From the NCBI RefSeq assembly GCF_030813495.1, contig NZ_JAUSUI010000001.1, positions 434,001 through 498,000 of the forward strand: a stretch of DNA of 64,000 nt, in the 5' to 3' direction. The notes under the pieces are model-generated. The model ran no database searches and was not told where the DNA came from. It was given only the letters and a program-made list of their open reading frames with translations. Below, piece after piece: positions 29,999-39,351 of the stretch. Position 1 is the stretch's first letter; each line of letters begins with the position of its first letter. This DNA comes from Ancylobacter polymorphus (lineage in GTDB: Bacteria > Pseudomonadota > Alphaproteobacteria > Rhizobiales > Xanthobacteraceae). The position numbers were made by a program, and so were the translations under genes.

Positions 29999-31005
29999 CG
30001 GCGCGGGCCTCCGGATGTCGCGCGGCTGAACAGCACGCCGAGCCCGGCCAGCGCGCCGCCGAGCCGGGGCGACTGGGCGAGCAGCACGGCGAGCACCACC
30101 ACCGCCTTCACCACCAGATTGGTCTCCGGCGGAAAACCCGAGAGCAGGATGCCCGTGTTCATCGCCTGGATGATGAGCGCGCCGACCACGGCGAGCAGGA
30201 TGGAAAAGCGCCCGCCGAACAGCGAGGTGCCGCCGATCACCACGGCGAGGATGGCGTCGAGCTCCAGCCACAGCCCGGCATTATTGGCGTCGGCGCCGAG
30301 AATGTCGGCGCTGGCGACGATGCCGGCCAGCGCGGCGCACAGGCCGCTCCACACATAGACCGCGACGGTGATGAGCTTTGTCCCGATGCCGGCCAGCGCG
30401 CTGGCGCGGGGATTGCCGCCCGTCGCCTCGATCATCAGCCCGAGCGCGGTGCCGCGCACCACCAGCAGCGTCAGCGCCATCATGCCGAGCGTCAGCACGA
30501 CGGGCGTCGGCAGGCCGAGCACCGAACCGCCGCCGAGAAAAGCGAGCTGTGGCGAGGTGAAGGTGACGATGCGCCCCTCGGTGATGAGCTGGGCGATGCC
30601 GCGCCCCGCCACCATGAGGATCAGCGTCGCGACAATCGGCTGGATGCCGAGCACGGCGACGAGAAAGCCGTTCCACAGCCCGCACAGCAGCCCGGCGCCG
30701 AGCGCGGCGGCGAGCACGACGGGGAGGGCGTGACTGTCGGCGAGGCTGGCGGCGATGGCGCCGCAGATCGCCATGACCGCGCCGACCGAGAGGTCGATGC
30801 CGCGCATGGCGATGACCAGCACCATGCCGATGGACAGCAGCGCCACCGGCGCACCGCGGTTGAGCACGTCGATCAGACTGCCGAACAGCCGCCCGTCCTG
30901 CACGCGGATGTCGAAGAATTGCGGCGAGACCATCCAGTTGGCGAGCAGGATCACGCCGAGCGCGAGGAGCTGCGAGGTGCCGAGACGGGGAAAACGCATG
31001 GCCAT
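29995..31005 (-). CDS. ytfT: Sugar ABC transporter permease, YtfT-like
   Basis: Permease of 336 residues (MAMRFPRLGTSQLLALGVIL) with RGIDLSVGAVMAICGAIAAS and LWLELDAILAVVIGGTSLFGG, the family loops. A second in-frame ATG lies two codons downstream (30999). A GGGGCGGACC sequence precedes the first. It starts 10 bases after the ATPase gene stop, and forms the heteromeric channel with the YjfF-like permease. Confidence 0.9.
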   Translation of the reverse strand: MAMRFPRLGTSQLLALGVILLANWMVSPQFFDIRVQDGRLFGSLIDVLNRGAPVALLSIGMVLVIAMRGIDLSVGAVMAICGAIAASLADSHALPVVLAAALGAGLLCGLWNGFLVAVLGIQPIVATLILMVAGRGIAQLITEGRIVTFTSPQLAFLGGGSVLGLPTPVVLTLGMMALTLLVVRGTALGLMIEATGGNPRASALAGIGTKLITVAVYVWSGLCAALAGIVASADILGADANNAGLWLELDAILAVVIGGTSLFGGRFSILLAVVGALIIQAMNTGILLSGFPPETNLVVKAVVVLAVLLAQSPRLGGALAGLGVLFSRATSGGPRR

Positions 31006-31015
31006 GGTCCGCCCC

Positions 31016-32554
<1,539 letters not shown>

Positions 32555-32591
32555 GGACGGCCTCGGAAGCGGCGGGAAAGCGGCGCGAGCC

Positions 32592-32645
32592 GGCCGGAGG
32601 AGGAGCCGGCCCGCGCAGGGCAGGGGCTGCGGGCGAGGACCGCAG
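32592..32645 (-). other. Two stem-loops between ytfQ and ytfR
   Basis: The 161-bp spacer after the binding-protein gene holds GGCCGG-N8-CCGGCC (32592-32611) and CTGCGG-N7-CCGCAG (32627-32645), both perfect. No T-run follows on the transcribed strand, so these are more likely mRNA stability or partial attenuation elements giving excess binding protein over the membrane parts than full terminators. This role is inferred from position. Confidence 0.5.
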
Positions 32646-32715
32646 CGGCACCTGCTGGAGGATCGAGCAGAGCCTGTCCTGTGCGCGAAAGTCTGCCCCC
32701 TTTCACGCGCAAAGC

Positions 32716-33681
32716 TCAGTAACCGAGGTCCTTCTTGGATTCGTAGACTGCCATCGGGTTGTCGGCCTGGGTGTAGAGCTTGGATTCCGTCTGGATCCAC
32801 TTCGGCGGCACGGTGCCCTTTTCCTTGAAGGCGATGACGGCGTCGAAGGCGGGGCCGGCCATGTTGGGGGTCAGTTCCACCGTGGCATTGGCTTCGCCAG
32901 CCGCCATGGCCTTGAAAATGTCCGGCACGGCGTCGATGGAGACGGTGAGGATCTCGGTGCCCGGCTTCAGCCCGGCTTCCTTCATCGCCTGGATGGCGCC
33001 GACCATCATGTCGTCATTATGGGCGTAGACGGCGCAGATGTTCTTGCCGCCGCCTTCCGCCTTGATGAAGCTCTCCATCACTTCCTTGCCCTTGGCACGG
33101 GTGAAGTCGCCGGTCTGGCTGCGCACGATCTTGACGTTGGAAGCGCCGGCGATGCCGTCCTCAAAACCCTTCTTGCGGTTGGTGGCGACGGAGGCGCCGA
33201 CCGTGCCCTGAAGCTCCACCACATTGCACGGCTTGCCGGCGACGGTCTTCACCAGCCACTCGCCGGCGACCTTGCCTTCATGCACGCTGTCGGAGGTGAC
33301 GGCGGTGAGGTAGAGATCCTTGCCCGAGGGGTCGATGTCGCGGTCGAGCAGCACGACCGGGATCTTCGCCTCCTTGGCCTCCTTCAGCACCGAATCCCAG
33401 CCGGTGGCGACCACGGGCGCGAGGAAGATGGCGTCCACGCCCTGGGCGACGAAGGCGCGGATGGCCTTGATCTGGTTTTCCTGCTTCTGCTGGGCGTCGG
33501 CGATCTTGAAATTGATGTTCCGCTTCTTGGCCTCGGCCTTGGAAACGGTGGTCTCGGCGGCGCGCCAGCCCGATTCCGAGCCGATCTGCGAGAAGCCGAT
33601 GGTCATGTCGGCCGCCTGCGCGCCGACCGAGAACAGCGCGCCGGACACGGCGGACGCGAGCAGCAAGGCCCTGAAATTCAT
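32716..33681 (-). CDS. ytfQ: Periplasmic sugar-binding protein, YtfQ-like
   Basis: Binding protein of 321 residues with signal peptide (MNFRALLLASAVSGALFSVGAQA-AD). The mature sequence begins MTIGFSQIGSESGWR and contains ATGWDSVLKEAKEAKIPVVLLDRDID, as in the galactofuranose binder YtfQ. Peripla_BP_4 fold. GGGAG lies about 7 bases upstream of the ATG. It is the first gene of the 16-gene sugar cluster, directly downstream of the putative operator at 33770-33786. Confidence 0.91.
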   Translation of the reverse strand: MNFRALLLASAVSGALFSVGAQAADMTIGFSQIGSESGWRAAETTVSKAEAKKRNINFKIADAQQKQENQIKAIRAFVAQGVDAIFLAPVVATGWDSVLKEAKEAKIPVVLLDRDIDPSGKDLYLTAVTSDSVHEGKVAGEWLVKTVAGKPCNVVELQGTVGASVATNRKKGFEDGIAGASNVKIVRSQTGDFTRAKGKEVMESFIKAEGGGKNICAVYAHNDDMMVGAIQAMKEAGLKPGTEILTVSIDAVPDIFKAMAAGEANATVELTPNMAGPAFDAVIAFKEKGTVPPKWIQTESKLYTQADNPMAVYESKKDLGY

Positions 33682-33769
33682 TGGCGTTTCTCCCGTGAGG
33701 TCTCACCGTCGCGCCACTTGCGGGCGCTTGCCGGCGGGGAATCTATGCCACAGTCTCGAACGACTGAAT

Positions 33770-33786
33770 AGTCATACTGTTTGACT
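33770..33786. promoter_or_regulatory. Inverted repeat AGTCA-N7-TGACT, candidate operator of the sugar operon
   Basis: A perfect 5-bp inverted repeat with 7-bp spacer sits in an AT-rich patch about 90 bases upstream of the ytfQ-like start. It is the only clear palindrome before the whole sugar cluster. Size and spacing suit a GntR/FadR-type dimer such as the one encoded at 28275-29009. No convincing -35/-10 pair could be assigned on the minus strand. Regulator binding is inference. Confidence 0.45.
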
Positions 33787-33888
33787 TTTTAACATGCCAC
33801 TTCGTCACCCCCGAACGGACCGGGCGGGAACGGGCAGGGGACCGGGAAGTTGTTCCCTCAGCCAAGCTGCTTTGGCAGGAGGAACGCC

Positions 33889-34326
33889 ATGAAACTGTTC
33901 GCACCTACCGCCATTCTCACCCTCGCGGGGGCGCTGACCCTCGGTGCCGGCGCCGCCGTCGCCGGACCCTGCACGGACCGTCTCGCCCAGTTGGAGAAGA
34001 AGGTTTCCGCCAGCGACGCCGGCTCCGGCCCGACCAATCTGCCGGCGGCCGGCACCACCGCCCCCGATGCGGCCACGCCGCGCGCCGGCGAGGCGCCGGG
34101 CACCGGCGGCACCACCGGCATGAACGAGACGCTGGCCGGCAAGGCCGCTTCGCCCGCCGATGTCCGCGCCCAGACCTCGGGCCAGAAGACAGCGGCGGAA
34201 GGCGGCGCCTCCACCGCCGGCCAGCTCGACGACGCCATGGCGCGGGCGCGCACGGCCGACGCCGCCGGTGACGCAACTGCCTGCGGCAAGGCGCTCGACG
34301 AGGCGGAAAAGCTCATCCCGGGCTGA
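33889..34326 (+). CDS. Small secreted protein of unknown function
   Basis: Protein of 145 residues from the ATG at 33889, set by a perfect AGGAGG (33877-33882) six bases upstream; an earlier in-frame ATG at 33850 has no such site. It has a signal peptide (MKLFAPTAILTLAGALTLGAGAAVA-GP), then a low-complexity Gly/Thr/Ala-rich middle and a C-terminal helix with ARARTADAAGDATACGKALDEAEKL. One Cys just after cleavage (PCTDRL) and one near the end could form a disulfide. I do not recognise a family. Confidence 0.78.
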   Translation: MKLFAPTAILTLAGALTLGAGAAVAGPCTDRLAQLEKKVSASDAGSGPTNLPAAGTTAPDAATPRAGEAPGTGGTTGMNETLAGKAASPADVRAQTSGQKTAAEGGASTAGQLDDAMARARTADAAGDATACGKALDEAEKLIPG

Positions 34327-34336
34327 CGATAACGGC

Positions 34337-34354
34337 CGCCCCCCATGGGAGGCG
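34337..34354. terminator. Palindrome between convergent small genes, possible terminator
   Basis: An 18-bp near-perfect palindrome, CGCCCCCCATGGGAGGCG, lies 11 bases after the stop of the plus-strand gene and 30 bases before the stop of the minus-strand gene, with TTTT at 34361-34364. It could terminate plus-strand transcription; the T-run is short and separated by six bases, so this is tentative. Confidence 0.4.
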
Positions 34355-34383
34355 CCCGCATTTTCGATCACGGAGCGGCGGGA

Positions 34384-34668
34384 TCAGAGCGCCGGCCCTT
34401 CCATCACGTCCTTGGCGTCGAGGGTGAGCGGGCGCGGGCTGCCGGCCTCGCCCATCCTGCGCAGCGCCGCCGCCTCGATGCGCAGGCGGTGCTGCTCGAA
34501 CCGGGCGAGACGGTCGGCGCGGCTGGCGAGCGGGCTGTTCTCCAGCCGCTCCAGCGCGTCCCAGCCGACGAGGCATTCGACGATGTCGTCGTCGCCCCGG
34601 AAGAAAAAGCGGATCACCTTCTGTTCGGTAATATCTTCCGCTGGCTTGGCCGAATGATGAAGTGTCAT
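34384..34668 (-). CDS. Small DUF1488-like protein
   Basis: Protein of 94 residues without signal peptide. The beta-rich opening (QKVIRFFFRGDDDIVECLVGW) followed by a helical RADRLARFEQHRLRIEAAALRRM resembles DUF1488 proteins common in alphaproteobacteria; that match is from memory of the pattern and is moderate. A strong AAGGAGGAA ribosome site precedes the ATG at 34668. Function unknown; convergent with the secreted protein gene. Confidence 0.65.
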   Translation of the reverse strand: MTLHHSAKPAEDITEQKVIRFFFRGDDDIVECLVGWDALERLENSPLASRADRLARFEQHRLRIEAAALRRMGEAGSPRPLTLDAKDVMEGPAL

Positions 34669-34830
34669 GACTTCCTCCTTGCTGACAAGGACAACCCGGC
34701 AGGACGGTAGAAGTTCGAGGGCACTTCGGCGCGCGCACGGCTTTAGATCACGTTAGCGAATGTTGGCCATCATGCCCCCACAATGGCATTTCATATCCGG
34801 ATGCCTCGGGCACGGAATGAGAACGATGCG

Positions 34831-35121
34831 ATGATTTCGCCAAGCGATGTGACGCCAAACGACCTGACGCCAAGCGACGTGACGCCAAGCGACGTGACAC
34901 GACGGATCGCCGAGACGGTGGAGGCCCGCCTCGGCCGCATCGACAACCGCGATGTCGGCATCTATCCCGTCGAGGCGCCGGGCGACGCTCCCAATTGGGC
35001 CGCCCGCATCGCCCGCTCGGCCGGCGGCGGCCCGGCCTACCGGCAATGGCGGCATGACCAATTGCGCGCCGCCGTCCATGCGGTCCAGCGCGAGATGCCG
35101 CGCATCAACTGGGAAGGGTGA
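34831..35121 (+). CDS. Small hypothetical protein with PSDVT repeats
   Basis: Protein of about 96 residues. Residues 4-23 are four tandem copies of P-[SN]-D-[VL]-T encoded by four 15-bp repeats; the rest is soluble (RRIAETVEARLGRIDNRDVGIYP ... YRQWRHDQLRAAVHAVQREM). The start is uncertain: ATG at 34831 has GAGAA seven bases upstream, while an in-frame ATG at 34783 lacks a ribosome site. It ends 10 bases from the convergent beta-propeller stop. No family recognised. Confidence 0.55.
   Translation: MISPSDVTPNDLTPSDVTPSDVTRRIAETVEARLGRIDNRDVGIYPVEAPGDAPNWAARIARSAGGGPAYRQWRHDQLRAAVHAVQREMPRINWEG
34840..34899 (+). repeat. Four tandem 15-bp repeats
   Basis: Units CCAAGCGATGTGACG, CCAAACGACCTGACG, CCAAGCGACGTGACG and CCAAGCGACGTGACA follow each other without gaps. 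They stay in frame and encode the PSDVT-type repeats at the N-terminus of the small protein. The last two units are identical over 14 of 15 bases, suggesting recent slippage duplication. Confidence 0.9.
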
Positions 35122-35131
35122 GCGGGGCGGT

Positions 35132-36163
35132 TCAGCGCCCGCCGGGCACCGCGATCAGATTGCGCGGGCTGGTGCCGACCTTGATGCGGCCGAGAACGGC
35201 GCTTGTGCCGATGTCGACCACCACCACCTCGTCCTCCGCCCAGTCCACCGCCGCCGCGCGGGTGGGGGAGGCCACCGCGATGCCTTCGGGAAAGCTGCCG
35301 AGCCGGGGCAGCGTCGGCGCTATCGCGCGCGTGCCGGCATCGAGCACCGCCAGCCGGCCGCTCTGCTGGTTGCTCACCAGAACGCGGCTTCCATCCGGCG
35401 TCACCGCCACCCCATAGGGCATGAGCCCGACCTTGACCCGGGCGATCTCGCGCGGCGCGACGCCGGTGTCGAGGATGGAGAGATCGCCGCTCTGCACATT
35501 GGCGACATAGAGCCGGTCCCCCGCCGGGGCCAGCGCCAGAGCGAAGGGCGCGCGTCCCACCGGCACGGTGGCGACACGGCTCATATCGGCGACCCGCACC
35601 ACGCTGACCTGATTGCTCTCACGGTCCGCGACATAGGCGAGGGCGCCGGCCGCATCCAGCACCAGCCCCGCCGGCGCCTTGCCGATCGCCACGCGGCCGG
35701 TCTCGGCGCCGGTGGCGGCATCGAGCCGGATCAGGGCGTTGCCGCTCCAGTCGCTCACCAGAAGGGCACGTCCGTCCGGCGTGACAGCGACGCCGAACGG
35801 CTCCAGCCCGGCCTTGAACGTCGCCGTCACCCGGCGCGCCGCGAGGTCGATGCGGCTGACGAGGCTGAGATCGGGGTGGGTGACATAGAGCGTCGCCCCA
35901 TCCGGGCTGGCGGCGAGGCCGGCGGGCACGGCGGCGACGCCAATCACCGCCCGCACCGCCCGCGCGTCGATATCGACCAGCGCCACCTCCGCCGCCTTCT
36001 GCGACACCACCGCCATGAGCGGGGAGGGCGGCTCGGCCCGTGCCGCACCGGCCGCGGCAAAGGGCAGGGCGAGCGCGGAGATGGCAAGCGCGAGCCGCGC
36101 CAGGGCGGCGCGCCGGGACAGCGCCCCCGCCCTCGCCGCGCCGCCCTCGCGCGCGCCGCTCAC
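35132..36163 (-). CDS. YVTN-type beta-propeller protein, mxa-associated
   Basis: Secreted propeller of 343 residues. A GTG start at 36163 (VSGAREGGAARAGALSRR) overlaps the mxaD stop (GTGA). The signal sequence is ALARLALAISALALPFAAAGAARA. Six to seven repeats of about 40 residues follow, each with VAVTPDGRxLLVSD or ALAPAGDRLYVAN type strands. Similar propellers accompany PQQ-dependent alcohol oxidation genes. It may bind or chaperone a periplasmic MDH component; this is inference from position. It takes the place of mxaE/H in other clusters. Confidence 0.82.
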   Translation of the reverse strand: MSGAREGGAARAGALSRRAALARLALAISALALPFAAAGAARAEPPSPLMAVVSQKAAEVALVDIDARAVRAVIGVAAVPAGLAASPDGATLYVTHPDLSLVSRIDLAARRVTATFKAGLEPFGVAVTPDGRALLVSDWSGNALIRLDAATGAETGRVAIGKAPAGLVLDAAGALAYVADRESNQVSVVRVADMSRVATVPVGRAPFALALAPAGDRLYVANVQSGDLSILDTGVAPREIARVKVGLMPYGVAVTPDGSRVLVSNQQSGRLAVLDAGTRAIAPTLPRLGSFPEGIAVASPTRAAAVDWAEDEVVVVDIGTSAVLGRIKVGTSPRNLIAVPGGR

Positions 36164-36687
36164 TTGCCGGTTACCTTGGCCTGCAGCCCCTTGAGGCCCT
36201 GCTTGATGAAATCGGTCATCGCCGCCACGGCGGCCTCGTCGTTGCGATCCTCCGGCGGCTCGTTGGTCGTGTCGGCCCGGTAGAAGCGGGCATCCCACGT
36301 CACCAGGCTGCCGGCGCCGTCCGGCTTCACCTCGATGGTCTGGGTGTAGAAGCTGACCGGGATCGCCTCGGCATTCTCGGTGAGCAGGCGATAGGAGATG
36401 CGGCGGGCGGCGGGGTCGATCTCGTCCAGCCCCTCCTTGATCTCGCCCTTCTCCAGCGTCACCACGCGCTCGGCGCCGGACGCGTCGCCGCCGGTGGCTT
36501 CCAGCTTCTTCACCAGCGGATGCCATTCGCCGAGGCTGCCGAAGCGGGAGAGCACGGCCCACACCGCCTCCGGCGGGGCGGCGATCACCAGCGTCTCGTC
36601 GGCCCGCTGGGGCGTCGGCCCATGGGCGAAGGCCAGAGCGGGGGCGAGGAGCAGCAGGCAGAGCGCAAACGCACGTCGTTGAAGCAT
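36160..36687 (-). CDS. mxaD: MxaD, periplasmic SRPBCC protein of methanol oxidation
   Basis: Protein of 175 residues with signal peptide (MLQRRAFALCLLLLAPALAFA-HG) and a START/SRPBCC fold (ETLVIAAPPEAVWAVLSRFGSLGEWHPLVKKLEATGG). MxaD is reported to aid the interaction of methanol dehydrogenase with cytochrome cL. It is downstream of mxaL by 11 bases and coupled to the propeller gene, matching the mxaFJGIRSACKLD order. Confidence 0.88.
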   Translation of the reverse strand: MLQRRAFALCLLLLAPALAFAHGPTPQRADETLVIAAPPEAVWAVLSRFGSLGEWHPLVKKLEATGGDASGAERVVTLEKGEIKEGLDEIDPAARRISYRLLTENAEAIPVSFYTQTIEVKPDGAGSLVTWDARFYRADTTNEPPEDRNDEAAVAAMTDFIKQGLKGLQAKVTGK

Positions 36688-36698
36688 GGTCGTGTCCT

Positions 36699-37718
36699 TT
36701 AGCGGGTGGGAAGGCGGTCGGGCCGCCGCGAGGTGGTAGCGCCGAGGCCGAAGAGCAGCGCGAGGCAGAACAGCGCCAGCGCGGCGGGAATGGCGGCGGT
36801 GTCGACGCGCATTTCCACCGGGCGCGGCCGCGTGTCGGCCTCGACGGCGGCCAGGAGTCCGCCGCCGGCGCCGAGCGCGACGAAGCCGAGCCCGGTCTGG
36901 GCGGCGAGCGCGCGCAGATGCTCCTCGCGCATCGCGCTCAGATGCTCCGTCCCGGTGGCGGCCTCCCCGCCCCAGGGGGCGTTGCGCGGATTCCAGCCGG
37001 CGCGCGAGGCGGCATCCTCCGGCGGCGGGCCCATGCGGTTCTCCTGCGGCACGTCCTGCTCCTCGTAGAAACCGACCTCGCGCCCGTCCTGGTCGAATTT
37101 CGGGATCGGGGAGGGGTCCGCGCCGCCAATGCCGACAAGGAGCCCGGCCACCTCGCCGGGCTTGCCGTCGAAGCTCGGCAGCGCGCCGCCGGGCAGAGGC
37201 GGAGCCTCGTGCCCGTCGGTCATGAAGATGAGATCGGCCTTGAGCCCGGCGGCCAGGTCGATGCCCGAATGCACGCCGCGCCCGACATAGCTGTCGCCCT
37301 CCCAGGCCATGCGCCAGTCGAGAGCGTCGATCGAGCCGGCGATGGCGGCGAAGTTGCCGCAGACTTCCGCCGGCTCGAACAGCAGGAAGCTGCGCCGCTC
37401 GGTGAAGATGGCGAGGCCGAAGCGCGAGCCGCAGGGCAGGCCGGCGAGGATGTCGCGCGCCGCGCCCTTGGCGGCGGCGAGGCGGGTGGCGGGCCGCCCC
37501 TCGCTCAGCGCATCGCGGACATTCATGCTGCCGGTCACGTCGATCACCACCAACACGTCGCGCACGGTGCCGGTCTGGACGATGCGCGGGGCGAACAGCG
37601 CGGCGAGGATGGCGAGCAGCGCCGCCAGCAGCAGCCAGAACCGCCAGTCACGACGGTGGCCGAGGCCATAGCCGCCCGCCCCGCCCACGCTCGCGGCAGC
37701 CCTCATGGCAGCCCTCAT
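36699..37718 (-). CDS. mxaL: MxaL, von Willebrand factor A membrane protein
   Basis: Protein of 339 residues: an N-terminal membrane span (FWLLLAALLAILAALFA), a VWA domain with metal site VVIDVTGSMNVRD and IFMTDG, and a C-terminal span (IPAALALFCLALLFGL). The ATG at 37718 overlaps the mxaK stop. MxaA, MxaK and MxaL are needed for calcium insertion into methanol dehydrogenase. The MIDAS reads D-V-T-G-S, Thr replacing the usual first Ser. Confidence 0.9.
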   Translation of the reverse strand: MRAAMRAAASVGGAGGYGLGHRRDWRFWLLLAALLAILAALFAPRIVQTGTVRDVLVVIDVTGSMNVRDALSEGRPATRLAAAKGAARDILAGLPCGSRFGLAIFTERRSFLLFEPAEVCGNFAAIAGSIDALDWRMAWEGDSYVGRGVHSGIDLAAGLKADLIFMTDGHEAPPLPGGALPSFDGKPGEVAGLLVGIGGADPSPIPKFDQDGREVGFYEEQDVPQENRMGPPPEDAASRAGWNPRNAPWGGEAATGTEHLSAMREEHLRALAAQTGLGFVALGAGGGLLAAVEADTRPRPVEMRVDTAAIPAALALFCLALLFGLGATTSRRPDRLPTR

Positions 37719-38275
37719 GGCAACCCCCGCGGCAGGCCGGGAAGATCGGTCCACAGCTTCTTCACCGCCTCGGGCGGCAGCTCCTCGCCCTCCAGCTCGA
37801 TCTGCGGAAAGTCGCGCACCAGCCGCATGGCGATATCGAGATTGTATTTCGCGTCCCAGAAGCCGGGATCGAGGGTGAGGGCGCGGCGGTAATTGTCCTT
37901 GGCGAGCCGCACCAGCGGAATGGCGGGGTCGATGCGGCTGGATTCGAGATGGTTGAAGGCCACCCGCAGCCGGGCATTGGCCATGTCGTAGAGCGCGGCG
38001 ACGGCAAGGCGCCGGTCCGGCCCGCCGGCGAGCTGGTTGAGCAATGGCTGCGCCTCGTCCAGCCGGTCGCGGGTGGCGAGGAAATGCAGCCGGGCGAAAA
38101 CGAGTTCCGGCGGGTCCTCGGCGCTGATGGCGAGGTCATGGCCGGCATTGAGCGACGCGATGAGACCGTTGTCGCGCTCGACCACGATGAGCCGGGCGCC
38201 GAGCCAGGAGGCGGCGGCGAGGCTGGCGAACAACACGGTCCCGGTGGCGAACAGCGTCAGGCGTCTCAGCCTCAT
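37715..38275 (-). CDS. mxaK: MxaK, methanol dehydrogenase maturation protein
   Basis: Protein of 186 residues with an N-terminal membrane anchor (LTLFATGTVLFASLAAASWLGARL) and a helical, TPR-like body (ARLHFLATRDRLDEAQPLLNQL, NYRRALTLDPGFWDAKYNL). Start and stop overlap mxaC and mxaL by 4 bases each. Assigned as MxaK from cluster order, size and topology. Confidence 0.86.
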   Translation of the reverse strand: MRLRRLTLFATGTVLFASLAAASWLGARLIVVERDNGLIASLNAGHDLAISAEDPPELVFARLHFLATRDRLDEAQPLLNQLAGGPDRRLAVAALYDMANARLRVAFNHLESSRIDPAIPLVRLAKDNYRRALTLDPGFWDAKYNLDIAMRLVRDFPQIELEGEELPPEAVKKLWTDLPGLPRGLP

Positions 38276-39351
38276 GCGGCCCTCCTCAGATCGGCGGCGG
38301 GAAGCGGCGTCGCGCCTGCCAGGCGGCGGCCCGCCGGTCTGAGCTGCCGCTCGGCCAGCTTGGCGGCCAGCAGCAGCGCGACGGCGAGGGCGGCGATGAG
38401 AAAGGCCGGGCGGGCGAGATCGCGGCGGGGAATGCGCTCGGCATAGCGGATCGGCCGGGTTTCCTGCCGGTCAATCTCGCTGATCGCCTGCGCCACCGCT
38501 TCCGGGCTGGTGGCCTCGAAGGCGCGGTAGGGCAGGCCGAGGCTCTGCAGGAACAGGTGGAGATGCCGCTCGGGATTGGCCTGCGCGGAATCATCGCCCG
38601 AGGCCGGCACGTCGTAAATGCCCTGCGCCCCGCGCGTGCGCAGGAACAGCCAGTAGAGATGCAGCGGCGTGCGCGCCGCCGCGTCGCGCAGCGCCTCCTG
38701 CACCCGCCGGTCGATCAGCGCCGCGCCGTCCGACACCAGCAGCACGGCACGCGAGGCCTCGTCCGTGTCGTCGGCGAAGGAGGAGAAGGCGAGCGCCAGC
38801 CCGCGACCGACATCGGTGAAGGCGAGGCCCGGACGGTCGATGGCGTCGATCGCCGCGTCCACCACTTCGTGATGATCGGTCAGCGGCAGCACCGGCATGG
38901 GCGAGGTGGAGAAGGCGGCCACCGCGATGCGGTCATGCGGGCGGCGGGCGACGAATTCCGCCAGCAGGCGCTTGGCGGCGGCGGATTTCGATTCCTGGTC
39001 GCCGGTGGGGGCGCGGCCGGCGAAGCTGTTGTCCATGCTGGAGGAACGGTCGAGCAGCAGCACGAGATGCGCGCCGGTGCCCTCGCGCTCGACGCTCTGC
39101 TCGCGCCGGTGCAGCCCGGCAAGGCCGAGCACCAGCGCCACCATGGCCACAATGCCGGCCAGCCGCAGGCCGGCGCCCAAGAGGCGCGAGAGCGGATCGT
39201 CCGGGATCAGGCTGGCGGCGGCGATGCCACGCCGTCGGAAGGGCGTGGCGAGCAGCGGCAGCACGGCGAGCAGCAGCAGCGCCAGCACGGCGGGGTGATC
39301 GACGCCCCAGCCGCGCGTCAGCCCCTCCCAGACGGCGCCGGCGGCGTTCAT
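38272..39351 (-). CDS. mxaC: MxaC, von Willebrand factor A membrane protein
   Basis: Protein of 359 residues. Two N-terminal hydrophobic stretches flank LLATPFRRRGIAAA; then a VWA domain with MIDAS LVLLLDRSSSMDNS and VLLVSDGAALID, and a C-terminal span (PAFLIAALAVALLLAAKLAE). It pairs topologically with MxaL. Overlaps mxaA and mxaK by 4 bases each. Role in methanol dehydrogenase assembly inferred from the cluster. Confidence 0.88.
   Translation of the reverse strand: MNAAGAVWEGLTRGWGVDHPAVLALLLLAVLPLLATPFRRRGIAAASLIPDDPLSRLLGAGLRLAGIVAMVALVLGLAGLHRREQSVEREGTGAHLVLLLDRSSSMDNSFAGRAPTGDQESKSAAAKRLLAEFVARRPHDRIAVAAFSTSPMPVLPLTDHHEVVDAAIDAIDRPGLAFTDVGRGLALAFSSFADDTDEASRAVLLVSDGAALIDRRVQEALRDAAARTPLHLYWLFLRTRGAQGIYDVPASGDDSAQANPERHLHLFLQSLGLPYRAFEATSPEAVAQAISEIDRQETRPIRYAERIPRRDLARPAFLIAALAVALLLAAKLAERQLRPAGRRLAGATPLPAADLRRAA

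Noticed and set aside
32555..32800. An extended N-terminus for the YtfR-like ATPase
   Set aside because: The extra residues are Arg/Ser/Pro-rich, cross two hairpins and run into the binding-protein gene; the ATG at 32554 gives the normal family length.
34840..34899. Direct repeats as a CRISPR array
   Set aside because: The units are contiguous 15-mers without spacers and remain in a coding frame.
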